A stretch of DNA of 64,000 nucleotides from Buttiauxella gaviniae. Lineage in GTDB: Bacteria > Pseudomonadota > Gammaproteobacteria > Enterobacterales > Enterobacteriaceae. Of the stretch, positions 29,088 through 37,800 are shown piece after piece (the stretch's first letter is position 1; every line of letters starts with the position of its first letter). The notes below the pieces were generated by a model, which was not told the DNA's origin, did no database searches, and was given only the letters and a program-made list of their open reading frames with translations. The position numbers were made by a program, and so were the translations under genes. The stretch covers positions 4,464,001-4,528,000 of the forward strand of contig NZ_JBFMVT010000002.1 of assembly GCF_040786275.1 (NCBI RefSeq), in the 5' to 3' direction.

Positions 29088-30260
29088 ATGCAAAAACTCA
29101 TTAACTCAGTGCAAAACTATGCCTGGGGAAGTAAAACTGCGTTAACAGAACTTTATGGCGTGCAAAATCCAGAAAACCTGCCGATGGCGGAATTATGGAT
29201 GGGTGCTCATCCTAAAAGCAGCTCAAAAATTCTCGATAACAACCAGCCGCGTTCCCTGCGTGACGTGATTGATGCAAACAAACCTGCGCTGCTAGGCAAG
29301 GCCGTTGCAGAGCGTTTTGGTGAGTTACCGTTCCTCTTCAAAGTGCTGTGCGCCGATCAACCCCTTTCCATTCAGGTGCATCCCAACAAAAAAGCCTCTG
29401 AATTAGGATTTGCCAAAGAGAACACCGCCGGTATTCCCCTCGATGCAGCCGAGCGAAACTACAAAGATCCTAACCACAAACCAGAGCTGGTATTCGCCTT
29501 AACGCCGTTCCTCGCGATGAACGCCTTCCGTGAGTTTTCAAACATCGTTTCACTGCTTCAACCTGTCTCGGGCGCCCATCCGGCTATTGCTCATTTCCTG
29601 CAGGAGCCGAATGCGGAACGTCTGTCTCAGTTGTTCGCAAGCCTGCTGAATATGAAAGGTGAGGAAAAATCACTCGCCCTTGGCGTGTTGAAAGCCGCGC
29701 TAAATAATCAGCAAGGCGAGCCATGGGAAACCATTCGCGTGATTTCTGAGTTTTACCCGGACGACAGCGGCCTGTTTTCGCCGTTGCTGCTCAACGTGGT
29801 GAAACTCCAGCCGGGTGAAGCGATGTTCTTGTTCGCTGAAACTCCGCACGCTTACCTGAAGGGCGTGGCGCTGGAAGTGATGGCGAACTCCGATAACGTA
29901 CTGCGTGCGGGCCTGACGCCAAAATACATTGATATTCCTGAGCTGGTCGCAAACGTTAAGTTTGAGCCAAAACCTGCCAACGAATTGCTGACTCAACCAG
30001 AAAAAAGCGCCAGCGAGCTGGACTTCCCTATTCCGGTGGATGATTTCGCATTCTCTCTGCATGACCTCAGCAATCAGCCGGTTGACCTCGTGCAGACAAG
30101 CGCTGCGATTGTCTTCTGCGTCGAAGGCGAAGCCGTTCTGAGTAAAGATCAGCAGCAACTGGTACTTAAACCGGGTGAATCTGCGTTTATCTCAGCGGAA
30201 GAATCACCGGTGGCTATCAGCGGCGTGGGTCGCGTGGCGCGGGTTTACACGAAAATCTGA
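29088..30260 (+). CDS. manA: Mannose-6-phosphate isomerase ManA
   Basis: Zinc-dependent type I phosphomannose isomerase that interconverts fructose 6-phosphate and mannose 6-phosphate. 390 codons. The cupin-fold signature has IQVHPNKKASE (zinc ligands Gln and His, near residues 96-100) and the third-ligand region PNHKPELVFAL; YLKGVALEVMANSDNVLRAG is the conserved substrate-pocket stretch. Cytosolic. Divergent from fumA. A second imperfect dyad (ATCTTTTAAGC..GCTTTAAGAGAT) lies after the stop but lacks a U-tract. Confidence 0.97.
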   Translation: MQKLINSVQNYAWGSKTALTELYGVQNPENLPMAELWMGAHPKSSSKILDNNQPRSLRDVIDANKPALLGKAVAERFGELPFLFKVLCADQPLSIQVHPNKKASELGFAKENTAGIPLDAAERNYKDPNHKPELVFALTPFLAMNAFREFSNIVSLLQPVSGAHPAIAHFLQEPNAERLSQLFASLLNMKGEEKSLALGVLKAALNNQQGEPWETIRVISEFYPDDSGLFSPLLLNVVKLQPGEAMFLFAETPHAYLKGVALEVMANSDNVLRAGLTPKYIDIPELVANVKFEPKPANELLTQPEKSASELDFPIPVDDFAFSLHDLSNQPVDLVQTSAAIVFCVEGEAVLSKDQQQLVLKPGESAFISAEESPVAISGVGRVARVYTKI

Positions 30261-30410
30261 TTTAAAACTAACTTACTGATCTTTTAAGCAAGGATTGCTA
30301 AGCTTTAAGAGATAGTTTTCTTAAATGCCTCGCCCATTACGGGTAAAAAGGTATTTCAATCGTCTGTCGGAGGATTCCCAGCAGACGCACTTAATATGGA
30401 CTACGACAGA

Positions 30411-31952
30411 ATGAAAAAATCACTGGTTGCTGTAGGTGTCATCGTGGCTCTGGGTGTGGTGTGGACTGGCACCGCCTGGTACACCGGTAAACAGCTGGAA
30501 GGCCGCATGGCGGAGATGATTGGCAATGCTAACGCGGAATTGAAAAAAGCCTCACCGGAAGCAGGCTTAACGCTCAGCTACCAGGATTATCAGCGCGGTC
30601 TGTTCCATAGCTCCATGCAGTTGGTTATTAAACCAACCCAGGGCATGACAAGCGCCATTCTCAAACCCGATCAAAGCATTGTATTCAATGAAACCATCGA
30701 TCACGGCCCGTTCCCTTTCGCACAACTGAAAAAATTCAACCTGCTGCCTTCCATGGCATCGGTTCATACCACGCTTGTGAACAACCCAACAACCAAGCCT
30801 TTGTTTGATATTGCTAAAGGCCAGTCATTTATTGATGCCCAAACGCGTATTGGTTACAGCGGCGATACCTCTTCCGATATTAATCTCTTGCCGTTGAATT
30901 ACGTTAACGGCGAGGAAAAAGTGGCCTTCAGCGGCGGTCAATTCAAAGCTGACGTCGACGGTCAGGGCGATAAAATTGCCGTCAGCGGTGAAGCCGAAAG
31001 CGGCTTAGTGAATACCGTAAACGAATACGGCCAGCACGTGCAGATGACCTTCAACGGGATTAAAACCGAAGGCGACAGCGCACGGAGCGAGTTCATTGAA
31101 CGCGTCGGCCAACAAAAAGCCTCTATCGAGAAATTAGCCATTTCCGTCGAAGGCAAAGAAATGGCCGTGCTGGAAGGCCTGAACATCAATGCCAAATCCG
31201 CCGTACAGGACGATAAAAAGCATCTTTCCGGGCAAATTGATTACAGCCTGGACTCGCTGAAGGTACAGAACAAAGATATTGGCAGCGGTAAATTGACCCT
31301 GAAGATTGGCAACCTGGATGGCGCAGCCGTGCATGATGTCACTCAGCGATACAATGCCGAGTCGCAGAAACTGCTGGCAGACCCTGCGGTCACCCAGAAT
31401 CCAGAAGTTTATCAGCAAAAGATTGTTGAACTGTTTGCCGCGAATCTGCCGCTGCTGCTCAAAGGCGATCCGGTTATTACCGTTGCGCCGTTAAGCTGGA
31501 AAAATGCAAAAGGCGAAAGCACCTTTAACTTGTCTCTGTTCCTGAAAGACCCGGCTCAGGCGACGGGTGAAGCTACAACGCTCGAAGAACAAGTTAACCG
31601 TGTTGTGAAATCACTCGATAGCAAACTGGTTATTCCAGTGGATATGGCGACCGAGTTAATGACGCAGGTTGCACAACTCGAAGGTTACCAGCCAGCAGAA
31701 GCGGCTAAACTCGCCGACCAGCAAATTAAAGGCCTTGCCGCGATGGGGCAAATGTTCCGCGTCACCACTATGGAAGACAACAATGTGGTTTCCAGCCTGC
31801 AATATGCGAATGGTCAGGTTACGCTAAACGGCCAAAAAATGCCGCTGAGCGATCTGGTGGGTATGTTTGGTATGCCGGGTACCGGTGAGCCAGACGTCGC
31901 GCCAGCGCCTGAACTGGAAGCGCCAGCGGCCCCCGCCGTTCCGCAACAGTAA
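30411..31952 (+). CDS. ydgA: YdgA-family inner-membrane/periplasmic protein (DUF945)
   Basis: 513-codon protein with an N-terminal uncleaved membrane anchor (KSLVAVGVIVALGVVWTGTA) and a large periplasmic domain ending in a proline/alanine-rich tail. The same N-terminus and the motif DHGPFPFAQLKK near residue 90 are conserved in E. coli YdgA. Function is not established in the literature I know. ATG at 30411 is preferred over 30396 because the E. coli protein begins at the equivalent MNKSLV. The gene follows manA by 150 bp and ends at a strong terminator shared with convergent malI. Confidence 0.9.
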   Translation: MKKSLVAVGVIVALGVVWTGTAWYTGKQLEGRMAEMIGNANAELKKASPEAGLTLSYQDYQRGLFHSSMQLVIKPTQGMTSAILKPDQSIVFNETIDHGPFPFAQLKKFNLLPSMASVHTTLVNNPTTKPLFDIAKGQSFIDAQTRIGYSGDTSSDINLLPLNYVNGEEKVAFSGGQFKADVDGQGDKIAVSGEAESGLVNTVNEYGQHVQMTFNGIKTEGDSARSEFIERVGQQKASIEKLAISVEGKEMAVLEGLNINAKSAVQDDKKHLSGQIDYSLDSLKVQNKDIGSGKLTLKIGNLDGAAVHDVTQRYNAESQKLLADPAVTQNPEVYQQKIVELFAANLPLLLKGDPVITVAPLSWKNAKGESTFNLSLFLKDPAQATGEATTLEEQVNRVVKSLDSKLVIPVDMATELMTQVAQLEGYQPAEAAKLADQQIKGLAAMGQMFRVTTMEDNNVVSSLQYANGQVTLNGQKMPLSDLVGMFGMPGTGEPDVAPAPELEAPAAPAVPQQ

Positions 31953-31967
31953 TTGATTTTCTAACAT

Positions 31968-31993
31968 ATAGCCTCGGACCTCCGAGGCTTTTT
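31968..31993 (+). terminator. Rho-independent terminator after ydgA
   Basis: GCCTCGGA / TCCGAGGC (31971-31988) with a 2-nt loop, then five T residues. The hairpin abuts the malI stop at 31992 so it may serve both convergent genes. Confidence 0.9.
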
Positions 31994-33029
31994 AGTTTTT
32001 GCGCACCACTAAACGCGCCGGCATAATCTGGCTGCGTGTACAGTTATCCCCGCCTGGCTGCATGCGCTGTAAAATTCGCAGCCCTGCACTTCGCCCTATT
32101 TCTCTTGCGGGAGTTGAAACCCAGGTAAGAGGCAAATCATCCAGCTCTTCGTCCATCACTTCGGCAAAAGCGGCCAGCGCCACATGCCTGTCGTAATAAC
32201 TGTCGATACTGCCTTCCCCGCTTTGCCTGCCCGCACGCAGTAAACCAAACCATGCGCCCATCGCCACCGTACTGTTGTGGCAAAGGACGGCGGTAATCGT
32301 CGGGTTGTGTTGTAACAGCGTGGTGATCGCATCCGCTGCCTTTTTCTGGCTGGGTTCACATTCAATAATCCACTCGCTGTGGAACGGCAAACCATATTTA
32401 AGCAGCGTGGCGCAGTAACCCCCAACGCGTTCGGCGCGAGTTAACGAGGCGCCGTCGCCGCCAAGCCAGGCAATGCGCTGATGACCCCGTTTAATCAAAT
32501 GCTCGGTCACTAATTGTGCCGCCTGCATATTATCCGGGCGGATAATATCGGCTTCATCGAGGTAACTGGCGCGGGAGGCAAAAACCAGCGGCAGATTTTT
32601 TTGCCCGGCAATAACACGCATATCCGCGCCCTGTCCTGCTGCCCCCGCAACGATAATCCCATCGACCCCCTGAGCCACCAGCGAATCGAAGCAGCGCTGC
32701 ATATGCTGCCCTTGCGCGCCGCTTTGCGTCAGGAAAAGCAGTTTGCCTTGCTTTTCGAGTTCATCAGTTAAACCCGCTGTCAGCTCTGCGTAAAAGGGGT
32801 TACAGAGATCGCGCACGATCAACCCAATAACGCCACTCTGTCCGCCACGCAACGAGACTGCCTGACGGTTGCGCACGAAACCTAACTTTTCGATAGCTTC
32901 ATTGACGCGCACCCCAGTGGCAGGCGAAATACGGCCTTTACCGCTGAGTACCAGAGAGACCGTGGTAACGGAAACCCCAGCCGCTTCAGCGACTTCGTTA
33001 ATTGTTATTTTCTTTTCCTGAGTCGTCAT
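31992..33029 (-). CDS. malI: LacI-family repressor MalI
   Basis: Repressor of malXY and of itself, 345 codons. The N-terminal HTH reads KITINEVAEAAGVSVTTVSL, followed by the hinge KGRISPATGVRVNEAIEKLGF and the periplasmic-binding-protein-like core starting SGVIGLIVRDLCNPFYAEL. ATG at 33029 matches the E. coli N-terminus; longer in-frame starts exist upstream. Divergent from malX with two MalI-type operators in between. The inducer is unknown in E. coli. Confidence 0.94.
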   Translation of the reverse strand: MTTQEKKITINEVAEAAGVSVTTVSLVLSGKGRISPATGVRVNEAIEKLGFVRNRQAVSLRGGQSGVIGLIVRDLCNPFYAELTAGLTDELEKQGKLLFLTQSGAQGQHMQRCFDSLVAQGVDGIIVAGAAGQGADMRVIAGQKNLPLVFASRASYLDEADIIRPDNMQAAQLVTEHLIKRGHQRIAWLGGDGASLTRAERVGGYCATLLKYGLPFHSEWIIECEPSQKKAADAITTLLQHNPTITAVLCHNSTVAMGAWFGLLRAGRQSGEGSIDSYYDRHVALAAFAEVMDEELDDLPLTWVSTPAREIGRSAGLRILQRMQPGGDNCTRSQIMPARLVVRKN

Positions 33030-33064
33030 CAGCGAGACGAATCCTCCATAAAACAAAATGCCAA

Positions 33065-33080
33065 GGTAAAACGTTTAATC
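33065..33080. promoter_or_regulatory. MalI operator (malI-proximal)
   Basis: GGTAAAACGTTTAATC differs from the perfect 16-bp MalI palindrome at two positions and lies 36 bp upstream of the malI start codon. Its pairing with the perfect site 79 bp away mirrors the E. coli malI-malX layout, where one operator serves each promoter. Confidence 0.8.
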
Positions 33081-33143
33081 CAGGTCGGAATATTAGGCAC
33101 TTTACCGTGCTTGCGATCTGTGAGCTACAGCGCAATAAAGGTT

Positions 33144-33159
33144 GATAAAACGTTTTATC
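33144..33159. promoter_or_regulatory. MalI operator (malX-proximal)
   Basis: GATAAAACGTTTTATC is a perfect palindrome and, from memory, is the E. coli MalI operator sequence. It lies 54 bp before the malX ATG. A CRP half-site TGTGA at 33119-33123 sits just upstream; E. coli malX is CRP-dependent. Confidence 0.9.
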
Positions 33160-33213
33160 ATCCGCTCCGTTTTGTACCACTACTCATTAATCAACCAGGG
33201 TCAAGGAGTCGTT

Positions 33214-34806
33214 ATGGCGGCTAATACACCACAAAAAATTACGCTTTGGGAGTTTTTTCAGAACCTTGGCAAAACCTTTATGTTGCCAGTGGCATTACTG
33301 TCGTTCTGCGGCATCATGCTTGGTATCGGCAGTTCGCTGAGCAGTCACGATGTTGTGACTCTGCTTCCGGCATTGGGCAACCCCATTTTACAGCTCGTGT
33401 TTACCTGGATGGGGAAAGTGGGCTCGTTTGCGTTTAGCTTCCTGCCTATCATGTTCTGTATCGCCATCCCGCTGGGGCTTGCACGTGAAAACAAAGGTGT
33501 TGCAGCGTTTGCCGGTTTCGTCGGCTACGCGGTGATGAACCTAGCGGTAAATTTCTGGTTAACCGCTAAAGGCATTCTGCCAACCACCGACGCCGCGATC
33601 CTCAAGGCGAACAATATCCAAAACATTCTTGGCATTCAGTCCATTGATACCGGGATTTTGGGTGCAGTTATTGTTGGTGTGATTGTGTTCCTGCTTCACG
33701 AACGCTTCCACAATGTGCGCCTGCCAGACGCGCTGGCATTCTTCGGCGGCACTCGCTTTGTACCGATTATCACCACCGTCGTCATGGGGTTAGTTGGCCT
33801 GGTGATCCCCCTGATTTGGCCGGTATTTGCGGCCGGGATCAACGCTCTGGGCAATATGATCAACGGCGCGGGGATGTTCGGCCCGATGATCTTCGGTACC
33901 GGTGAACGTCTGCTCTTACCGTTCGGTTTGCACCACATTCTCGTTGCGCTGATTCGCTTTACCGATGCAGGCGGCACAATGGACGTTTGCGGGCATAGCG
34001 TCAGCGGCGCGCTGACTATCTTCCAGGCACAACTTAGCTGCCCAACGGTGCACGGCTTCTCTGAAAGCGCGACCCGTTTCCTCTCTCAGGGTAAAATGCC
34101 TGCCTTCCTGGGCGGTCTGCCTGGTGCGGCGCTGGCGATGTACCACTGCGCCCGTCCTGAAAACCGCCATAAAATTAAAGGCCTGCTGATTTCTGGTGTG
34201 ATTGCCTGCGTGGTTGGCGGCACTACAGAGCCGCTGGAATTCTTGTTCCTGTTCGTGGCTCCGGTGCTTTACGTTATCCACGCCCTGCTGACTGGCCTTG
34301 GTTTTACCATCATGGCGGTTTTGGGTATAACTATCGGAAATACTGACGGCAGCATCATCGACTTCGTGGTGTTTGGTATCCTGCACGGTCTGGCAACCAA
34401 ATGGTATCTGGTGCCGGTAGTGGCTGCGATTTGGTTTGCGGCTTACTACGCAATCTTCCGCTTTGCGATCACCCGCTTTAATATCAAAACGCCGGGTCGC
34501 GATCTCGATACGACAACCAGCGCGGAGAAAGCGATTGCCGGTCAGGTGGGCAAATCTGGCTACAACGTGCCGGCAATGCTTGCCGCTCTCGGTGGTGCAG
34601 ACAATATCGTCTCTCTGGATAACTGCATTACCCGCCTGCGCATGTCGGTCAAAGATATGTCCCTGGTGGACAGTGCCGCGTTGAAAAACCTTCGCGCCAT
34701 CGGCGTGGTGCAGCTCAACCAGCACAATTTGCAAGTGGTGATTGGGCCTCAGGTCCAGTCGGTGAAAGATGAAATGGCGTACCTGATGCATACGGCTCAG
34801 GCATAA
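33214..34806 (+). CDS. malX: PTS EIICB component MalX
   Basis: PTS permease, 530 codons, the same as E. coli MalX. The N-terminal EIIC domain (about 1-400) has ten or so membrane segments and the glucose-type motifs GERLLLPFGLHH and GGTTEPLEFLFLF. The C-terminal EIIB domain (about 445-530) has the phospho-cysteine in LDNCITRLRM. E. coli MalX can carry glucose and maltose by facilitated diffusion, but its natural substrate is unknown. ATG at 33214 has AAGGAG 5 nt upstream. First gene of malXY under MalI control. Confidence 0.95.
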   Translation: MAANTPQKITLWEFFQNLGKTFMLPVALLSFCGIMLGIGSSLSSHDVVTLLPALGNPILQLVFTWMGKVGSFAFSFLPIMFCIAIPLGLARENKGVAAFAGFVGYAVMNLAVNFWLTAKGILPTTDAAILKANNIQNILGIQSIDTGILGAVIVGVIVFLLHERFHNVRLPDALAFFGGTRFVPIITTVVMGLVGLVIPLIWPVFAAGINALGNMINGAGMFGPMIFGTGERLLLPFGLHHILVALIRFTDAGGTMDVCGHSVSGALTIFQAQLSCPTVHGFSESATRFLSQGKMPAFLGGLPGAALAMYHCARPENRHKIKGLLISGVIACVVGGTTEPLEFLFLFVAPVLYVIHALLTGLGFTIMAVLGITIGNTDGSIIDFVVFGILHGLATKWYLVPVVAAIWFAAYYAIFRFAITRFNIKTPGRDLDTTTSAEKAIAGQVGKSGYNVPAMLAALGGADNIVSLDNCITRLRMSVKDMSLVDSAALKNLRAIGVVQLNQHNLQVVIGPQVQSVKDEMAYLMHTAQA

Positions 34807-34813
34807 ACTACGA

Positions 34814-34838
34814 CGGGCGCACTCGCGCCCGCTTTGTT
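34814..34838 (+). terminator. Stem-loop between malX and malY
   Basis: Perfect CGGGCGC / GCGCCCG arms with a 4-nt loop, followed by GCTTTGTTG, lie 7 bp past the malX stop and 18 bp before malY. The U-tract is poor, so partial termination or mRNA stabilisation seems as likely as full termination. Confidence 0.5.
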
Positions 34839-34848
34839 GTGAGGTGAT

Positions 34849-36021
34849 ATGTTTGATTTTTCCACGGTCGTTGACCGACACGGAACCTGGTGTACCCAGT
34901 GGGACTATGTCGCAGATCGTTTCGGCGCAGCCGATCTCCTGCCCTTTACTATTTCCGACATGGATTTTGCTACCGCACCCGTCATCCTGAATGCGCTGCA
35001 ACAACGTTTATCTCATGGCGTATTAGGCTATAGCCGCTGGAAGAACGACGAGTTCCTGGGGGCAATCGCTCACTGGTATCGCACGCGGTTTAACAGCGTC
35101 ATTGATAAAGAGTCTGTCGTGTACGGCCCGTCGGTAATTTATATGGTATCGCAGCTCATTCGCCAGTGGTCACAGCCCGGCGAAGCGGTGCTGATTCATA
35201 CTCCGGCTTATGATGCGTTTTACAAAGCTATTGAAGGAAACCAACGTCACGTTCTGAGCGCTCCGTTGCGCAAAACGGAAAGCGGCTGGCTGTGCGACAT
35301 GACGGCCCTGGAAGCGCTGCTCGCGAAACCAGAATGCAAAATCATGCTGCTATGTAGCCCGCAAAACCCGACCGGAAAAGTGTGGACACGCGAAGAGCTG
35401 GAAACCATGGCAACGCTGTGCGAGCGACACGGTGTGAGCGTGATTAGCGATGAAATTCATATGGATATGGTGTGGGACGGCCATCAGCACACGCCATGGT
35501 GCGAAGTCGGAAAAGGCCATTGGGCGCTGCTCACTTCCGGGTCGAAGAGCTTTAATATTCCCGCGTTAACAGGGGCTTACGGCCTGATTAACGATGCCGA
35601 TGAACGCCAGCAATATCTGAATGTGCTCAAAGGCCAGGATGGGCTCTCCTCCCCTGCCATTCTTGCCGTCGTCGCGCATATTGCTGCTTATCAGGAAGGC
35701 GATGTTTGGCTAGATGCGCTGCGCACCTATCTGCAAACTAATCTTCGCTATGTCGCTGATGCCCTCAACAGTGAATTTGCGCAACTCAACTGGCAACCAC
35801 CGGAGTCAACCTATCTGGCGTGGATCGATTTGCGCCCGCTGGGCATCAATGATAATGCGCTGCAAAAAGCGCTGATTGAGCAGCAAAAAGTCGCCATCAT
35901 GCCGGGATATACCTATGGCGAAGAAGGAAAAGGCTTTGTACGACTGAATGCTGGTTGCCCGCGCGTTAAACTTGAAGAAGGCGTAAAGCGCCTGATAGCG
36001 GCGATAAAATCGCTGCAGTAA
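34849..36021 (+). CDS. malY: PLP-dependent beta-cystathionase / maltose-regulon modulator MalY
   Basis: Aminotransferase fold-type I enzyme, 390 codons, as in E. coli. It has C-S lyase (cystathionine beta-lyase-like) activity and in E. coli also binds and inhibits the activator MalT. PLP lysine is Lys233 in SGSKSFN; CSPQNPTGKVWT carries the conserved NPTG motif and DEIHMDMVWDG the PLP-ring aspartate. ATG at 34849 has GAGGTG upstream. Second gene of malXY; MalT itself is not in the window. Confidence 0.95.
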   Translation: MFDFSTVVDRHGTWCTQWDYVADRFGAADLLPFTISDMDFATAPVILNALQQRLSHGVLGYSRWKNDEFLGAIAHWYRTRFNSVIDKESVVYGPSVIYMVSQLIRQWSQPGEAVLIHTPAYDAFYKAIEGNQRHVLSAPLRKTESGWLCDMTALEALLAKPECKIMLLCSPQNPTGKVWTREELETMATLCERHGVSVISDEIHMDMVWDGHQHTPWCEVGKGHWALLTSGSKSFNIPALTGAYGLINDADERQQYLNVLKGQDGLSSPAILAVVAHIAAYQEGDVWLDALRTYLQTNLRYVADALNSEFAQLNWQPPESTYLAWIDLRPLGINDNALQKALIEQQKVAIMPGYTYGEEGKGFVRLNAGCPRVKLEEGVKRLIAAIKSLQ

Positions 36022-36045
36022 GCTGCGAATGAGCCACTCAATCCT

Positions 36046-36109
36046 GAGCAAGCATAAAGATGTTTTATTGAATCTTGAACGAAATCAATAAAATGCTTTA
36101 TTCTTGCTC
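36046..36109. repeat. Large imperfect palindrome after malY
   Basis: Arms of 26 and 25 nt starting GAGCAAGCATAAAGATG (36046) and ending CTTTATTCTTGCTC (36109) pair with only three or four mismatches around a 13-nt loop. On the plus strand TTCTTTATAAG follows, which could act as a poor U-tract. It may be the malXY transcript end or a protein-binding palindrome. Confidence 0.7.
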
Positions 36110-36271
36110 TTCTTTATAAGTACACCCCTGTGATTTTCCCTGCCATTAATGGGTATTGCATAAATCCTCGAAATCACTTAAACAACGCCCCTCCTCTGTT
36201 TATTTTTTGAGTTAAAATCTCACTACCTCTATTTTCCCCTGTAAAAAAAGCCACCTCTAAATATCAAAAAA

Positions 36272-36297
36272 TCGCTATATAAACAAAAATATAGCGA
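36272..36297. repeat. Inverted repeat in porin upstream region
   Basis: TCGCTATAT (36272-36280) and ATATAGCGA (36289-36297) are perfect 9-bp arms with an 8-nt A-rich spacer, 223 bp before the porin start. The symmetry suits an operator; no regulator can be named. Confidence 0.55.
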
Positions 36298-36519
36298 CAA
36301 TATCAATAGTCAACATAAAAAATCATTCTTTTTTCAACACTTCAATAAAAACAATAGCGTGATATTTATTCACCACTTATTAACAGAATTTATTTAGATT
36401 GATTTTAATAATTCCAGGAATATACTGCCCGCCATCATTCTGATCCTCAATATTATCCCCGATAGCATTTTACCCGCTACGCCTACAGGATAACGATCGA
36501 CTTATTTGAGGTTTTATAA

Positions 36520-37614
36520 ATGAAGTATAATAATATTGCTATTTGCGCGTCCTTAATCCTTGCGGCGCAAGGTGTTCATGCTGCTGAAATTTACAACAAA
36601 GACGCAAACCGTGTGGATTTTTACGGCCGCGTTAAAGCTGAACATTATTTCAGCGATGACAGTAAAAATGATGGGGATAAAACATATACCCGAATTGGTT
36701 TTAAAGGGCAGACTCAGATTAATGACCGCTTAACAGGCTACGGCCAGTGGGAGTACCAGATTCTGGGAAACCAGCCAGAAGGTGCTGCGGCAAATTCATT
36801 AACTCGTCTGGCTTTCGCGGGTATTAAAGATTCAACCTTCGGTTCTTTCGACTACGGTCGTAACTGGGGCGTGTTGTATAACGTTGAAGCGTATACCGAT
36901 ATGCTGCAAGAGTTTGGCGCGAAATCCTACACCGCAGCCGATAACTTTATGACCGGCAGAGCCAATGGCGTCGCAACCTGGCGCGATACGGACTTCTTTG
37001 GCTTAGTTGATGGCTTAAAAGTCTCCGTGCAGTATCAGGGTAAAAATGATGATGCGACTCGCGCCGTCACTAAGCAAAATGGTAACGGATATGGCACCTC
37101 TTTAAATTACGATATTGCCGACACGGGTTTAAGCGTCGGGGCGGGCTGGGCATCGTCTGAGCGTACCGAAGCTCAGGAAAATTCTGCCTTCGGTAAAGGC
37201 GATAAAGCGCAAGCCTGGAATACCGGCATTAAATATGATGCCAATAACGTTTATCTGGCCGCAACGTGGGCAGAAACGTACAATATGACGGCAATCTCTG
37301 GTGCTTATTCCGCCAATGGTAAAAATACCAAAGTTTCTGGCTTTGCGAATAAAACAGAAAACTTTGAAGCGGTCGCACAATATCAGTTTGATAATGGCCT
37401 GCGTCCATCCATTGCGTGGGTTCAGTCAACCGGTAAAGATATTGAAGGCGTTGGCAATGCAGATCTGGTTAAATTTATCGATGTAAGCACCACATATTAC
37501 TTCAATAAAAATATGTCGACGTTTATCGAATACCGTATCAACCAACTGGATAATAATAAACTTAACCTCAGCAATGATAATATTGCTGCGGCAGGTTTGA
37601 TGTACCAGTTCTAA
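36520..37614 (+). CDS. OmpC/OmpF/PhoE-type general porin
   Basis: 364-codon trimeric outer-membrane porin. A 21-residue signal peptide ends GVHA before AEIYNKDANRVDFYGRVKAEHYF, the standard start of enteric general porins. The constriction-loop L3 region carries VEAYTDMLQEFG. The chain ends LMYQF with the C-terminal Phe needed for BAM assembly, so it is full length. Which member (OmpC, OmpN, OmpS or another paralogue) cannot be settled by eye; it is shorter and diverges in loops. It sits alone between malY and add, where K-12 has no porin. GAGG lies 10 nt before the ATG. Confidence 0.9.
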   Translation: MKYNNIAICASLILAAQGVHAAEIYNKDANRVDFYGRVKAEHYFSDDSKNDGDKTYTRIGFKGQTQINDRLTGYGQWEYQILGNQPEGAAANSLTRLAFAGIKDSTFGSFDYGRNWGVLYNVEAYTDMLQEFGAKSYTAADNFMTGRANGVATWRDTDFFGLVDGLKVSVQYQGKNDDATRAVTKQNGNGYGTSLNYDIADTGLSVGAGWASSERTEAQENSAFGKGDKAQAWNTGIKYDANNVYLAATWAETYNMTAISGAYSANGKNTKVSGFANKTENFEAVAQYQFDNGLRPSIAWVQSTGKDIEGVGNADLVKFIDVSTTYYFNKNMSTFIEYRINQLDNNKLNLSNDNIAAAGLMYQF

Positions 37615-37639
37615 TCATTGCAAGATGATTGAGTAAACC

Positions 37640-37676
37640 AGCAGGAAAGTAGGTAATATTAATCTGCTTTCCTGCT
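37640..37676 (+). terminator. Possible terminator after the porin gene
   Basis: Perfect 10-bp arms AGCAGGAAAG and CTTTCCTGCT with a 17-nt loop, starting 25 bp past the porin stop; GTTATTATG follows rather than a T-run. Confidence 0.5.
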
Positions 37677-37800
37677 GTTATTATGAGCTTTAAAATCGCC
37701 CGGAGAGCATAACCCGCTACTTTTTAGTTGCGCAACGTAGCTATTTGTAGGCATTTGTTTTTATACTGTTACGCACTTACATCAAAAAAAGAGTGCGACC

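Larger units (their letters stand above)
36022..36519. other. AT-rich intergenic region with inverted repeats before the porin
   Basis: 498 bp without a recognisable gene, much more AT-rich than the flanks. It holds a large imperfect palindrome at 36046-36109 and a 9-bp inverted repeat at 36272-36297 (both listed separately). The last 200 bp, full of A/T runs, presumably contain the porin promoter and would suit H-NS or OmpR binding, but no site can be assigned with confidence. Confidence 0.6.

Noticed and set aside
33916-35004. 362-codon minus-strand frame antisense to malX and the start of malY
   Set aside because: It spans two well-identified genes in antisense, has no recognisable domain and a His/Arg/Gln-rich shadow composition. 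It arises from codon bias of malX.
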